Shown piece by piece: positions 52,558 to 62,014 of a DNA stretch of 64,000 nt. This DNA comes from an uncultured Phascolarctobacterium sp. (GTDB lineage Bacteria; Bacillota; Negativicutes; Acidaminococcales; Acidaminococcaceae), in contig URXU01000008.1 in NCBI GenBank assembly GCA_900552005.1, forward strand, positions 1-64,000, in the 5' to 3' direction. The translations under genes were made by a program, and so were the position numbers. The notes under the pieces were generated by a model, which had not been told where the DNA came from, made no database searches, and saw only the letters and a list, made by a program, of their open reading frames with translations. Every line of letters begins with the position of its first letter. The first letter of the stretch is position 1.

Positions 52558-53903
52558 TTTCTTTTTCTCCTGAACTGCCGCATCTTAATATCCATATCTG
52601 CGCGAAGCAGCGCCGGTTCATGCCCGCGGGCCCAGCTATCCAGATGTCTGCGCAATTCCAGAGCTTCCTCACTGTCCCATTTGTCCTGACTTACCAGATC
52701 AAGATACCGTTTCAAATCTTTTACAATGGGCAAAGCCTGCGGACGGGTATCGACATTTTGAATATCTTTCAGCAGCTGATAACTTTCCGCACCTAAGGAA
52801 AATTCCGGCTGATATACGCCTTCAAAATGCTTGCTCCATTTTAAAATTCTGATACATTCAGAAGGAACCGTGCTCAATACCTGCGGACTATGAGTAGTCA
52901 CAATAAACTGCACCTTGGGAAATGCCTGCTGTAGATCATACAAAACAGTCTGCTGCCAGGATGGATGCAGATGCATGTCAACTTCATCAATAAGCACCAG
53001 CCCCGGAGTATCCAATACGGCACGGCATCCAAGATCAGGATTCAGACGTACCATGCGATAGGCAAGATCAGCAGCCATACTGATAATGCTGCGGGCGCCG
53101 TCACTCAACGCTTCCAGTGTCAGCTCACCCATATCAGGATGACAGATAACGAAATCCTGCAGAGCAAAACTGAAATCAATATTATTCCAGCCCATACTTT
53201 TCAGACAAGTTGTTACAGCCTGACGTACTGCCTTCAAAACCATTTCATAAGGATTTTCTTTCTTTTCACCGGTTTCCTGAATATAGCGGGCAAACTCGGC
53301 TGCGCTGAGCACGGCGTATTTGAACCAATGACCAAAAGTATTATAGGATGATGATGGTTCAAGACATTCTTCATAGCCTACATAACGCTCTAAATCGACA
53401 ATCTTGCTTTTACCGAACAGACGGCTGTCATTCCACATTCTGGAAGTACCGTAATAGGCTAAAACCGGCAATACAACCTTATCATCATCACTGCTGTTGA
53501 CCATGTCCCATAATTTTTTGCCATAATCGGCCAATTGTTTGGCATGAATGGAAGTAGTCCTGCCTCTGCTGGACTTCAGTTCCCGCTGCCAGCAAAGTTT
53601 GCTGCCGTCTTCCACTTCACCCTCAACGGAGATTTCTACGGGATATTTGCTTTTCATACGCAGCACTCGCAAGGCTTCTGAACAGCCGGCATCTTTAATC
53701 TTACGTACATCTTTCTCCGTCATATTGCGCCCTCTGATGCCAAAAGCATTAAGATACGGAGCCAGAGAAATTGCCAAAGCATCAAGAACTGCTGTTTTGC
53801 CCTTGCCGTTTTCACCTACAATTACCGTCATTTTTTTATGAAAATCTATTTCCAAATTATCATAACAACGGAAATTCTGCAGCTGTAATTTAGTGATACG
53901 CAT
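52554..53903 (-). CDS. ptuA: RecF/ABC-like ATPase, PtuA-like
   Basis: The 449-residue ATPase has Walker A GENGKGKT (30-37), an ABC-type signature LSDGAR (266-271), Walker B LVLIDEVD (302-309) and the H-loop TTHSPQ (336-341), with no long coiled coil between them. This matches PtuA of Septu systems, the sensor/ATPase that controls the HNH partner. It is the first gene of the two-gene unit; a possible -10 TATAAT lies at 53936-53941. Other overcoming-lysogenization-type ATPases are similar, so subtype is uncertain. Confidence 0.8.
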   Translation of the reverse strand: MRITKLQLQNFRCYDNLEIDFHKKMTVIVGENGKGKTAVLDALAISLAPYLNAFGIRGRNMTEKDVRKIKDAGCSEALRVLRMKSKYPVEISVEGEVEDGSKLCWQRELKSSRGRTTSIHAKQLADYGKKLWDMVNSSDDDKVVLPVLAYYGTSRMWNDSRLFGKSKIVDLERYVGYEECLEPSSSYNTFGHWFKYAVLSAAEFARYIQETGEKKENPYEMVLKAVRQAVTTCLKSMGWNNIDFSFALQDFVICHPDMGELTLEALSDGARSIISMAADLAYRMVRLNPDLGCRAVLDTPGLVLIDEVDMHLHPSWQQTVLYDLQQAFPKVQFIVTTHSPQVLSTVPSECIRILKWSKHFEGVYQPEFSLGAESYQLLKDIQNVDTRPQALPIVKDLKRYLDLVSQDKWDSEEALELRRHLDSWARGHEPALLRADMDIKMRQFRRKRK

Positions 53904-54064
53904 ATCAATACCCCCGTTTTTGTTTATATATTTACATTATACCTCTGTTAAGAATATGAAAGAAACTATTTGACGTTAAAAATTTTAAATAAACGATAAA
54001 AGGTGTATAATAAGGAAATCTACTGAAAATTCTATATTAATTTATTAAAGGAGCATAAATCTTT

Positions 54065-55282
54065 ATGAACATTTTTCTAATATTAATTATCAGTATGGCT
54101 ATCATTCTCCTGCTGCTCCGGCGGCATATTCCCATTGGCCCCTGTATGCTGGCCGGCGGTCTCTTTATCTGGCTGGTAAAAAGTACCCAGCCCGCTTTTC
54201 TGTGGCAGGCTTTCACGGAAACTCTTGCCTTAAGCCGCACGTACGATATTATTTTCGCCTTATATTTCGTTATGTGCCTGGAAATAGAGCTGCGTACCAG
54301 CGGTGCGCTCTCCGGCATGGTGAAAGCGCTGCAGCGGATTTTTTCCAGCGCCAAATTCACTTTAGCAGTCATGCCCGCGTTTCTGGGCCTGCTGCCTTCT
54401 TTAGGCGGCGCCCGCTTTTCCGCGCCCATTGTCGAAGAAGCAAGCAAGGAGTTTTCCTTATCCCGTGAACATCAGGCCACTATTAATTTCTGGTTCCGTC
54501 ATATCTTCGAATATTCCAGTCCCATTATTCCCGGTATGATTATGGCCTGCAGCATCGCCGGCGTAGCTTTCAGCGATTTTCTCATCCATTTAAGCTGGCT
54601 CACACTGCTGTCCTTTGCTGCCGGCTGGCTGGTACTTATCCGACCCATCAAAGATTTAAAAACGCAAAGCCAAATTTATGACCCCGCTGAATACCACAAA
54701 AATCTGATTGACATGTACCTGTCTCTTTCTCCGGTAATTTTAACTTTTTTACTGGTAGTTTTTCTTGATTTAAACGCTTCTCTGGCTATGGGGCTGGTAA
54801 CTGTCTGCATGTTCTTTGTTCTTCAGCACACGCAGCGGTTTGTGAACGGCAAAGAAGTAATCTTCGGTGCTTTTGACTGGAAAATGTTTTTGAATGTTAT
54901 CTGCATTTTGTACTTTATTCAGATTCTCACGGTCACCAGTGTTCTTAACGAAATCGTTGTTGCTTTTCAGTCTTCGCCGCTGCCGGTACCGGTAATTATT
55001 GCCGCAGTGTCCTTTATCATCGGCATTCTGACAGGTATGTCCCAGGGTCATGTAGCTATCGTTATGCCCATTGTCGCAGCTATGTCCACCGGAAATTTAA
55101 ATCTTGCCGGCGTGGCCATGGCCTTTGGTGTGGCCGGGCAGATGCTAACGCCTACGCATATGTGCCTTGTTGTGACCCTCGACTATTTTAAAGCTAATTT
55201 CTTCAAAACCTTACAGCCCATTGTGCTGATTGAAATAATCGTTCTTTCTGTTTTCAGCATCTACACCTATCTGACGTGGTAA
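54065..55282 (+). CDS. DUF401 family membrane protein
   Basis: The 405-residue protein has about ten hydrophobic segments, the DUF401 signature LGLLPSLGGARFSAP, NFWFRHIFEYSSPIIPG and a late TGMSQGHVAIVMPI repeat region with AMAFGVAGQMLTPTHMCL. The fold resembles citrate/gluconate-type ion transporters; the substrate is unknown. AAAGGAG lies 11 bases before the ATG. It is divergent from the Septu-like pair and ends at a bidirectional terminator. Confidence 0.85.
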   Translation: MNIFLILIISMAIILLLLRRHIPIGPCMLAGGLFIWLVKSTQPAFLWQAFTETLALSRTYDIIFALYFVMCLEIELRTSGALSGMVKALQRIFSSAKFTLAVMPAFLGLLPSLGGARFSAPIVEEASKEFSLSREHQATINFWFRHIFEYSSPIIPGMIMACSIAGVAFSDFLIHLSWLTLLSFAAGWLVLIRPIKDLKTQSQIYDPAEYHKNLIDMYLSLSPVILTFLLVVFLDLNASLAMGLVTVCMFFVLQHTQRFVNGKEVIFGAFDWKMFLNVICILYFIQILTVTSVLNEIVVAFQSSPLPVPVIIAAVSFIIGILTGMSQGHVAIVMPIVAAMSTGNLNLAGVAMAFGVAGQMLTPTHMCLVVTLDYFKANFFKTLQPIVLIEIIVLSVFSIYTYLTW

Positions 55283-55288
55283 TAAAAA

Positions 55289-55331
55289 ACAGCGTATCAT
55301 CTTTTTCAACAGATGATACGCTGTTTTTTTA
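55289..55331. terminator. Bidirectional terminator between DUF401 and ybjQ-like genes
   Basis: ACAGCGTATCATCT and AGATGATACGCTGT form a 14-bp stem with an 8-base loop, flanked by A6 and T8. Confidence 0.94.
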
Positions 55332-55649
55332 TCTGATCACTACTGCCGTGCCGGATACACTGACCATCAGCATCCCGTTTTCCTTTCCCAGTACTTCATA
55401 GTCCACATCTACACCGATAACAGCATTTGCGCCCATACGCTCTGCTCTGGCACACATTTCTGCCACTGCCTTTTCTCTTGCTTCCTGCAGTTCGTTTTCA
55501 TAGGTGCCGCTGCGGCCGCCTAAGATATCGGTAATACCGGAAAACATATCCTTGATAAAATTCACGCCGGAAACAACCTCTCCGAACACAAGCCCCTTAT
55601 ATTCTGCAATTTCCTTGCCTGCAATTACAGGCGTTGTTGTTACTAACAT
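55329..55649 (-). CDS. YbjQ family protein (UPF0145)
   Basis: The 106-residue soluble protein matches the YbjQ/UPF0145 family: [25 protein letters not shown] at the start, [28 protein letters not shown] and MVSVSGTAV at the end. The family forms pentamers; a heavy-metal-binding name is used in databases but function is not established. No metal-ligand cluster is obvious. Confidence 0.9.
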   Translation of the reverse strand: MLVTTTPVIAGKEIAEYKGLVFGEVVSGVNFIKDMFSGITDILGGRSGTYENELQEAREKAVAEMCARAERMGANAVIGVDVDYEVLGKENGMLMVSVSGTAVVIR

Positions 55650-55727
55650 TACAGCACCTCCATTCTTAAGCCTGCTGTAATATTTCGCCTTGTAACTGTC
55701 AGCTCCTGCTTTGATTCGGGTTTATTT

Positions 55728-56042
55728 TCATGATAAAAGTTTTAAGCCGATAACGGCAAAAACAATCATTCCCAAAAACAGCAATCTGCGCCAGTCAGCC
55801 CGCTCACCATAACGCAATATGCCGAGCACAATGCCGCCAAATGCGCCAATGCCGGTCCAGGCCGCATAAGTAACACTCATCGGCAGCGTATACATTGCCA
55901 AATGCAAAAGAAATAAACTGCTCAGAAAAATTACTAATAATATGGCTATAATATATTTTCGATGCGTCTGCTTCCACAGATTAAGATAATTAACGCCTAT
56001 AACCTCCAACACTCCGGCGCAAAGTACGTACAGCCAATCCAT
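55728..56042 (-). CDS. SMR-family efflux protein, second subunit
   Basis: The 104-residue protein has four hydrophobic segments, the SMR proton-site Glu in LEVIGV, and the PMSVTYAAWTGIGAFGG motif. It follows another SMR gene by five bases, the pattern of heteromeric pairs such as EbrAB, YkkCD or YvdRS, which export cationic or guanidinium-type compounds. Substrate not known. Confidence 0.88.
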   Translation of the reverse strand: MDWLYVLCAGVLEVIGVNYLNLWKQTHRKYIIAILLVIFLSSLFLLHLAMYTLPMSVTYAAWTGIGAFGGIVLGILRYGERADWRRLLFLGMIVFAVIGLKLLS

Positions 56043-56047
56043 TTTGC

Positions 56048-56374
56048 TTATCCCTGCTCCTTATCCGTACATAATTTTAAGCCTGCAATACCAGTCATCA
56101 GTAAAATTACCAGCAGCAGCCGTATGCTGCCCAGAGCTGTATGAAAATAAAATACTTCCACCAACACTGTTCCCAGCGCCCCCAAGCCTGTAAAAACACA
56201 ATAAGCAGTGCCCACAGGCAGCGTATCGCTGGCTGTAATAAAACAATAGGTGCATAATGCCCAAGCTATAATCGTTCCGCACCATTCTGCTGGACCGGCA
56301 GCATATTTCAGTCCGGTAATCCAAATAATTTCCAGTGCTGCTGCTGCCAAGACTTTGAGCCAACCAATTTGCAC
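56048..56374 (-). CDS. SMR-family efflux protein, first subunit
   Basis: The 108-residue protein has four hydrophobic segments, Glu in LEIIWITGLKYA and LPVGTAYCVFTGLGALG. It starts at a GTG (56374) after GAGG; a longer frame would cross the tRNA-Leu terminator. It pairs with the next gene and lies downstream of two tRNA genes. Confidence 0.86.
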   Translation of the reverse strand: MQIGWLKVLAAAALEIIWITGLKYAAGPAEWCGTIIAWALCTYCFITASDTLPVGTAYCVFTGLGALGTVLVEVFYFHTALGSIRLLLVILLMTGIAGLKLCTDKEQG

Positions 56375-56410
56375 AGAATCAACCTCATTTCCTAATTTCT
56401 TTATAAAAAC

Positions 56411-56438
56411 AAAAAAACTCAAGATAAAAATCTTGAGT
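56411..56438 (-). terminator. Terminator after the tRNA-Leu pair
   Basis: ACTCAAGAT and ATCTTGAGT (9 bp, 4-base loop) are followed by TTTTTTTG on the minus strand, between the tRNAs and the SMR genes. Confidence 0.92.
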
Positions 56439-56449
56439 CATAAATTCTT

Positions 56450-56535
56450 TGGTGCGGTCGATGGGATTTGAACCCATACGGGGTCTCCCCCACTACCCCC
56501 TCAAAGTAGCGTGTCTGCCGTTCCACCACGACCGC
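56450..56535 (-). tRNA. tRNA-Leu(GAG)
   Basis: The 86-base gene has acceptor arms GCGGTCG and CGACCGC, discriminator A, encoded CCA, a long variable arm and anticodon loop TTGAGGG, giving GAG, which reads CUC and CUU. It is the cognate of the CUC specifier of the leuA T-box in this window. Confidence 0.95.
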
Positions 56536-56556
56536 ATTTGAAAGTAAATAAAAAAA

Positions 56557-56642
56557 TGGTGCGGTAGAGAGGATTTGAACCTCCACGGGGTTGCCCCCAC
56601 TAGCTCCTGAGGCTAGCGCGTCTGCCGTTCCGCCACTACCGC
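56557..56642 (-). tRNA. tRNA-Leu(CAG)
   Basis: The 86-base gene has acceptor arms GCGGTAG and CTACCGC, discriminator A, encoded CCA, and anticodon loop CTCAGGA giving CAG (reads CUG). It is the first of the tandem pair; 21 bases separate the two. Confidence 0.95.
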
Positions 56643-56728
56643 ATTTCTTTGTTTATTTAGTTGTCATCAACAACACTGATATAATATCACATCTATATTA
56701 ACGTGTCAACACTTTTTTCTATATTTTT

Positions 56729-57379
56729 TTATAATTTTTTATTTTTTTCTGCTAAGCGGTCTTTATACAGCAAATAATACCTATCACGGTCATGCAGAAC
56801 CTTAACTACGTATTCTTTGGTATCGGGATAGGGAATAGCATCCAGATTGTTAAAATTATAATCCCAGCCATTTTCCTCCATCCAGGCCTTGGTCTGCCCG
56901 CGTCCAGCATTATAGGCAATCATGATTAACGCCAGATTACGCTGAAACTCGTGCTCCAGTTCCCCAATATACCAGCAGCCCATTCTGATATTCTTTTTGG
57001 TTTGGTATAAATCATTATCATGATAATTTTCCAGACCCATCTGCTCGGCAATCCAGCGTCCGGTTTCCGGCATAATCTGCATTAAGCCTACGGCCCCCAC
57101 CGCTGAAACGGCCTTAGGGTCAAAACCGCTTTCATTTTTTATAATAGCCGCTACCAGAAACGGATCAATTTTATTTCTTTCGCTGTATTCCAGAATATCC
57201 TGCTGATAGGGCCACATATAAACAAAGCGCATCTGCACATAATCACTGTTCCACAGCCGCCAGCCGCTATAACCCACAAGCAGAATAGCCATACAAAGAA
57301 TAATGTAAAAATATTTTTTTATTTTTCCCGCAGGAAGCTGATGCCTCCTGCGTTTTTTTCTACCTGCCAAATTTTTCAC
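56729..57379 (-). CDS. Membrane-anchored lytic transglycosylase (GH23)
   Basis: The 216-residue protein has a basic N-terminus, one membrane anchor (about 23-43) and a Slt-type catalytic domain: the catalytic Glu in IIKNESGFDPKAVS, VGLMQIMPETGRW, and AYNAGRGQTKAWM. It cleaves peptidoglycan glycan strands in the periplasm. The GTG start at 57379 overlaps coaE by 20 bases; no strong ribosome site is seen, so expression is probably coupled. Confidence 0.9.
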   Translation of the reverse strand: MKNLAGRKKRRRHQLPAGKIKKYFYIILCMAILLVGYSGWRLWNSDYVQMRFVYMWPYQQDILEYSERNKIDPFLVAAIIKNESGFDPKAVSAVGAVGLMQIMPETGRWIAEQMGLENYHDNDLYQTKKNIRMGCWYIGELEHEFQRNLALIMIAYNAGRGQTKAWMEENGWDYNFNNLDAIPYPDTKEYVVKVLHDRDRYYLLYKDRLAEKNKKL

Positions 57380-57968
57380 CTAAAATTTTATCTACTTCCT
57401 GCTGTACCTGCTCCAGCGTCTGCTGCAATTCGCCGCTGTTATCAAAAATCATATGCGCGTAAGGCTTTTTAGCTTCTAATGACATCTGTGCCGCAATCCT
57501 TTGCTTCACATCATCTTCAGCCATGCCGCTGCGCTTCATGGCTCTTTTTATCTGTTCCTGAACATCCACGGCAACCAGCCATACCCGATCCACATTGTTC
57601 TGCCAGCCGCACTCGATTAAAAGCGGCACATCCAGTACCGCTGCCGGACAGTTGCGCTCACTGCACTGCTGCAAAAATTGTTCCGCCTGCTGCCAGACTA
57701 TTTTATGAATTATGCTTTCCAGAGTTTTTCTTGCCTGACGATCATGGAAAATAAGATTGGCAACTTTGGCCCTGTCCAAGCTGCCGTCAGCAGTCAGATA
57801 CTGGCTGCCGAAAGCTTCTGCTACCTGCCGCAGTCCGGCGCTGCCTTTCTCGACTGCCTTTCTGCTTACTTCGTCCGCATCAAAAACAGGCAGTCCAAGC
57901 CGGCGCAATTCTTCAGCTACGGTACTTTTACCGGAGGCAATACCTCCTGTTAAACCTATTACAATCAT
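57360..57968 (-). CDS. coaE: Dephospho-CoA kinase
   Basis: The 202-residue kinase does the last step of CoA synthesis. It has GLTGGIASGKST, VFDADEVSRKAV, and VLDVPLLIE. It follows mutM by nine bases, in the polA-mutM-coaE order common in Firmicutes. Confidence 0.96.
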   Translation of the reverse strand: MIVIGLTGGIASGKSTVAEELRRLGLPVFDADEVSRKAVEKGSAGLRQVAEAFGSQYLTADGSLDRAKVANLIFHDRQARKTLESIIHKIVWQQAEQFLQQCSERNCPAAVLDVPLLIECGWQNNVDRVWLVAVDVQEQIKRAMKRSGMAEDDVKQRIAAQMSLEAKKPYAHMIFDNSGELQQTLEQVQQEVDKILGEKFGR

Positions 57969-57977
57969 AATGAACCT

Positions 57978-58799
57978 CTACTTCTGACAAAATTCGCAGT
58001 AAGTTGTTCCGCGCCCGCCGACCTTGGCCGAAGCCAGCGGCTGTCCGCAATATTTGCAGGGTTTGCCGCCGCGGCCATAAACCAGCAGATATTTTTGATT
58101 TTCACCGCTTTTTCCTTCGCCGTCTTTATAATCACGAAAAGTTGTTCCGCGATTTTTAATGCCTTGGGCAATAACCGTATTAATGGCAGAACATAAGGTG
58201 CTTACTTCTTCTTCGCTTAGAGATGCCGCCGGACGCATAGGTTTAATTTTGGCCAGAGCCAGACACTCATCGGCATAAATATTGCCTAAGCCGGCAATCA
58301 CGGTCTGATCTAAAATCAAGCTTTTAATGGCTTTCCTGCTTTTGGCGGCAAGCGGCAGCAGATATTCAGCCTTAAAATCACTGCTTAAGGGCTCAGGCCC
58401 TAATGTTTCGTAGCCTTCAATACGGTAATCACCGTTTTGAATAAGATACAAAGTGCCGAAGGTGCGGATATCCGTAAACCACATGGTAATGCCATCGCTA
58501 AGCGTAAATTTTATTTTGGCATAATGCGGCTCCTTCTGGCGGCTGTCCTGAGCAATTAACGCCCCGGTCATGCGCAGATGCACAATTAACAGCTGCTGCG
58601 CATCCGTATGCAGCACCAGATATTTTCCCTTTCTGCCGACCTCTGTAATAATTTTCCCCGTCAGCCTTGCTGCAAAATCTTCTGCAGAAGGATATTTAAT
58701 TAAACGCGGCAGACGAATTTCTACCGCCAGAATTTTTTTACCTTGAATATGCGGTGCCAGTGTTTTGCGCACCTGCTCTACTTCCGGCATTTCCGGCAT
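57978..58799 (-). CDS. mutM: Formamidopyrimidine-DNA glycosylase
   Basis: The 273-residue repair enzyme removes 8-oxoguanine. The start PEMPEVEQ gives the catalytic N-terminal Pro and Glu; GRKGKYLVL carries the hairpin Lys; the C-terminal zinc finger is CKYCGQPL...CEFCQK. Start at 58799 is fixed by the need for Pro2. Confidence 0.97.
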   Translation of the reverse strand: MPEMPEVEQVRKTLAPHIQGKKILAVEIRLPRLIKYPSAEDFAARLTGKIITEVGRKGKYLVLHTDAQQLLIVHLRMTGALIAQDSRQKEPHYAKIKFTLSDGITMWFTDIRTFGTLYLIQNGDYRIEGYETLGPEPLSSDFKAEYLLPLAAKSRKAIKSLILDQTVIAGLGNIYADECLALAKIKPMRPAASLSEEEVSTLCSAINTVIAQGIKNRGTTFRDYKDGEGKSGENQKYLLVYGRGGKPCKYCGQPLASAKVGGRGTTYCEFCQK

Positions 58800-58816
58800 T
58801 TATCTCACTCCCGTTT

Positions 58817-61405
58817 CTATTTGGTCTGTGCCCAGTCCTTACCAAATTTGACATCGGCAGCCAGAGGAATTTCCAGCTTGGCCGCACTTTCCATGGCCTC
58901 ACGTACCAGACTGGCAGCCAGGTTCTTTTCTTCTTCCGGCACTTCCAAAACCAGTTCGTCATGTACCTGCAGCAAAATACGTGTACGCAGTCCCTGTTCA
59001 CGCAAAACTTCGGCAACCTTGATCATGGCCAGCTTCATAATATCGGCAGCAGTTCCCTGAATAGGCATATTGATGGCTGTTCTTTCAGCAAAACTACGCA
59101 AATTAAAATTAGTATGCCTGATATCCGGCAGATATCTGCGCCGGCCCATCAGTGTCGTTACATAGCCCTGCTCGCGAGCTGTTTGGACGATATGATCCAT
59201 ATAATTTTTTACACCCGTATAACGGGCAAAATAATTCTTTATATAACCGGCAGCTTCATTTCTCGTAATGCCAAGCTGCTTGGCCAGGCCAAAATCACTG
59301 ATGCCGTATACAATGCCAAAATTTACTGCTTTTGCTCTGGTACGCATCTGAGCGGTTACTTCAGCCAAGGGCAGGCCAAATACCTCCGCCGCCGTGCGGG
59401 CATGTACGTCCTGCCCGTGACGGAACGATTCCAGCAGCAGTTCATCCCCGGCAATGCAGGCTAAAATACGCAGCTCTACCTGTGAATAATCGCAGCTCAT
59501 CAAATAATCATACCCCTCGCCGGGGACGAAAATTTTTCGAATCTGCCTGCCTTCTTCTGTTCGCGCAGGAATATTCTGCAGATTGGGGTCCGTACTGGAC
59601 AATCTGCCGGTTACCGTTACTGTTTGCTGAAAATGCGTATGAATGCGCCCTGTTGCCGGATTAACCAGAGGCCGCAGCCCGTCAAGATAGGTAGACTGCA
59701 ATTTGGCCAGCTTGCGATGCTCTAAAATCGTTTCAATAACAGGATGTTTGCCGCGCAATTCTTCCAATACTTTAACATCCGTAGAATAACCAGTCTTTGT
59801 TTTTTTAATTACCGGCAAATGTAATTTTTCAAACAAAATAACGCCCAGCTGCTTCGGCGATTTTAAATTAAACTCTTCCCCAGCCTGTTCTTTGGCCAGC
59901 TTTTCCAGTCTGCCGATACGAAAATTCATATCTTCTGATAACTGCTCCAGCATTTCCAGATCAGGCTTGATGCCGGTATATTCCATATCGGCCAGCACCG
60001 GCGCCAGCGGCAGTTCCAGCGCTTTATACAGTTCCAGCTGCTGATGCTCGCCCAATTTAGCTTCCAAGACTTCAGACAGTAAAAATACCGCTTCGCAGCC
60101 GTGCGCATATTTCTGTCCCAGATAGCGAATGCTCATTTCTTCTAATTCATAAGAACCATGCCCGGGCTCATCAAGATAGGCGGCCAGTGCTACATCCCCA
60201 ACAATGCCGCGCGGCACCAAATGCAGGCACCGGCAGATTTTATAAATCTCTTTGCTGCCAGAAGTCAGCTTAAGCTGCTTTTCGTCCTGCAGCCAGTCGT
60301 AAAACTGCTGCCAGCAGTTACTGTTTTCTTCAAGACGATAAATTTTGCCGTCCGCAAAAATTTCCGCTTCCGTAAAATAGGCGGAAGGCAATGTGCCGCC
60401 GCCAGCAGTAGTAAAGCTTACGGTCCTGCCTGCCAGCGAAGCAAAAAATTCAGCGGCCTGCGCCGCATCCTGCAGCAGATGTACTTCCGCCTGCTGCTCC
60501 ACAACTTCGCCAAATAGGGAAAAATCCGCTGTATCACCTGTCAGAACTGCGGCAAAACGTTCGTACATATTTCTGAACTCCAGATCCTGCATCAGACTGC
60601 GGGCTTCTTCATTCATAGAACCAAGTTCATATACAGTCATATCCAGATTAACAGGTACATCCGTAAAAATTGTCGCCAGCTTCTTAGAGAGCAGAGCCTG
60701 CTCCTTATTTTCACTCAGCTTAGCTTTCAAAGACTTACCGCTGATTTTATCTATATTTTCCAGCACATTTTCTACACTGCCATATTCCTTAATCAGTTTC
60801 ATGGCAGTCTTAGGTCCTACACCGGGAACCCCCGGAATATTATCAGAAGTATCACCCATCAGCCCCTTCAGTTCAATTAACTGCTGCGGGCACAGTCCTT
60901 CATAATCAGCTGCAAATTCCGCTTCATCAAAAACTTTAATGTCGCTGATGCCGCGCTTTGTATAAAATACCTTCGTACGGCTGTCAAGCAACTGCAGCTC
61001 ATCTCTGTCGCCGGTAACGATAATTACTTCCACGTTCTGCGGTGCATGAACGGCAAAGGTGCCGATAATATCATCCGCTTCGTAATTATCCATTTCCAGT
61101 ACTCTGATATTCATGGCTTCCAGCAGTTTTGCCACCAGAGGAAACTGCTCTGAAAGTTCACTGGGCGTAGGCTTGCGCTGACCTTTGTAATCAGCAAACA
61201 TCTCTGTGCGGAAGGTTTTGCGCGATTTGTCAAACGCCACAGCCATATATTTCGGCTGCACATCTTCCAGCAATCGCAGCAGCATATTGCACAAACCGTA
61301 TACAGCGCCTGTATGCAGACCTTGTCTGTTCATCAGCGGCGGCAGGGCAAAAAAGGCCCGGTGAATCAGGCTGCTGCCATCTATAACTAAAAATTTATCG
61401 GCCAT
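58817..61405 (-). CDS. polA: DNA polymerase I
   Basis: The 862-residue polymerase has an N-terminal 5'-3' exonuclease (about 1-290; DGSSLIHRAFFALPP, DNYEADDIIGT, GDRDELQL, GLMGDTSDNIPGVPGVGPKTA), a middle domain without 3'-5' exonuclease residues (FTTAGGG where a DxE motif is expected) and the polymerase domain (DYSQVELRILA, AKAVNFGIVYG, QVHDE). As in Bacillus and Thermus, proofreading is lost. The ATG at 61405 has AGGAG; the longer frame to 61474 is not supported. Confidence 0.97.
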   Translation of the reverse strand: MADKFLVIDGSSLIHRAFFALPPLMNRQGLHTGAVYGLCNMLLRLLEDVQPKYMAVAFDKSRKTFRTEMFADYKGQRKPTPSELSEQFPLVAKLLEAMNIRVLEMDNYEADDIIGTFAVHAPQNVEVIIVTGDRDELQLLDSRTKVFYTKRGISDIKVFDEAEFAADYEGLCPQQLIELKGLMGDTSDNIPGVPGVGPKTAMKLIKEYGSVENVLENIDKISGKSLKAKLSENKEQALLSKKLATIFTDVPVNLDMTVYELGSMNEEARSLMQDLEFRNMYERFAAVLTGDTADFSLFGEVVEQQAEVHLLQDAAQAAEFFASLAGRTVSFTTAGGGTLPSAYFTEAEIFADGKIYRLEENSNCWQQFYDWLQDEKQLKLTSGSKEIYKICRCLHLVPRGIVGDVALAAYLDEPGHGSYELEEMSIRYLGQKYAHGCEAVFLLSEVLEAKLGEHQQLELYKALELPLAPVLADMEYTGIKPDLEMLEQLSEDMNFRIGRLEKLAKEQAGEEFNLKSPKQLGVILFEKLHLPVIKKTKTGYSTDVKVLEELRGKHPVIETILEHRKLAKLQSTYLDGLRPLVNPATGRIHTHFQQTVTVTGRLSSTDPNLQNIPARTEEGRQIRKIFVPGEGYDYLMSCDYSQVELRILACIAGDELLLESFRHGQDVHARTAAEVFGLPLAEVTAQMRTRAKAVNFGIVYGISDFGLAKQLGITRNEAAGYIKNYFARYTGVKNYMDHIVQTAREQGYVTTLMGRRRYLPDIRHTNFNLRSFAERTAINMPIQGTAADIMKLAMIKVAEVLREQGLRTRILLQVHDELVLEVPEEEKNLAASLVREAMESAAKLEIPLAADVKFGKDWAQTK

Positions 61406-61493
61406 AAGATCTCCTCGTTCATCATTAGATTGTTTTTTTATTATATCATATAAAGCAGTCCCTATTGCAATCACTGACGAATTATTTCCCTAA

Positions 61494-61530
61494 TAAAAAA
61501 AGAATGCACGGATATCATCGTACATTCTTT
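61494..61530 (-). terminator. Terminator after the small secreted-protein gene
   Basis: AAAGAATG and CATTCTTT with an ACG/CGT inner stem form a hairpin followed by T7 on the minus strand. Confidence 0.85.
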
Positions 61531-61553
61531 CAATGAGCTTATTGATGGGAAAC

Positions 61554-61976
61554 TTATTTCTGTTCCTGTTCCCCGTTATCTTTAGGCGGTAATGCCAAAG
61601 CAAATTTAGCAAGCATCGGTTTTTCATTTTCTACTTTAAACATAAATACGAATTGCGCTTCCGGTACCAGTTCAAATTTGCTCTGATATCTCAGCACATC
61701 AACATCTTTGCCCTTTTCTACCATGAAAAGCTGCTTTTCATTCAGTTTGCCGAAGTTTTTATCCATCTGCTCTCTGAAGTTGTTGAATGCTTCTTCATTA
61801 AAGTCTTTCTTCATATCTTCCGTCATCATGGTGCTGATGGCAGAATATTTGGTAGCGGACAAAAATTTGTTAATCATAGCCTCTTCGTTGTCCAATACCT
61901 TACCGTTGCTGGCACTGCATACAGCGCTGAAAGCCAGCATAAGCACCATGGTCAGCATAACTACTATTTTCTTCAT
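61554..61976 (-). CDS. Small secreted protein of unknown function
   Basis: I do not recognise this 140-residue protein, though its fold looks like DUF3887-type proteins. A signal peptide (cleavage near CSA-SN, residue 22) is followed by a helical region (MINKFLSATKYSAISTMM) and beta strands (VDVLRYQSKFELVPEAQFVFMFKVE) with many aromatic residues. It has an AGGAGG site and a good promoter at 62015-62043, and its own terminator, so it is monocistronic. Confidence 0.6.
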   Translation of the reverse strand: MKKIVVMLTMVLMLAFSAVCSASNGKVLDNEEAMINKFLSATKYSAISTMMTEDMKKDFNEEAFNNFREQMDKNFGKLNEKQLFMVEKGKDVDVLRYQSKFELVPEAQFVFMFKVENEKPMLAKFALALPPKDNGEQEQK

Positions 61977-62014
61977 AATAAATCCTCCTTGAATACAATT
62001 AAAGATTTCTCATA

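Noticed and set aside
53904..54064. Retron reverse transcriptase or msr-msd RNA near the PtuAB-like pair
   Set aside because: The interval is only about 160 bases, is AT-rich and shows promoters only; no RT gene is nearby.
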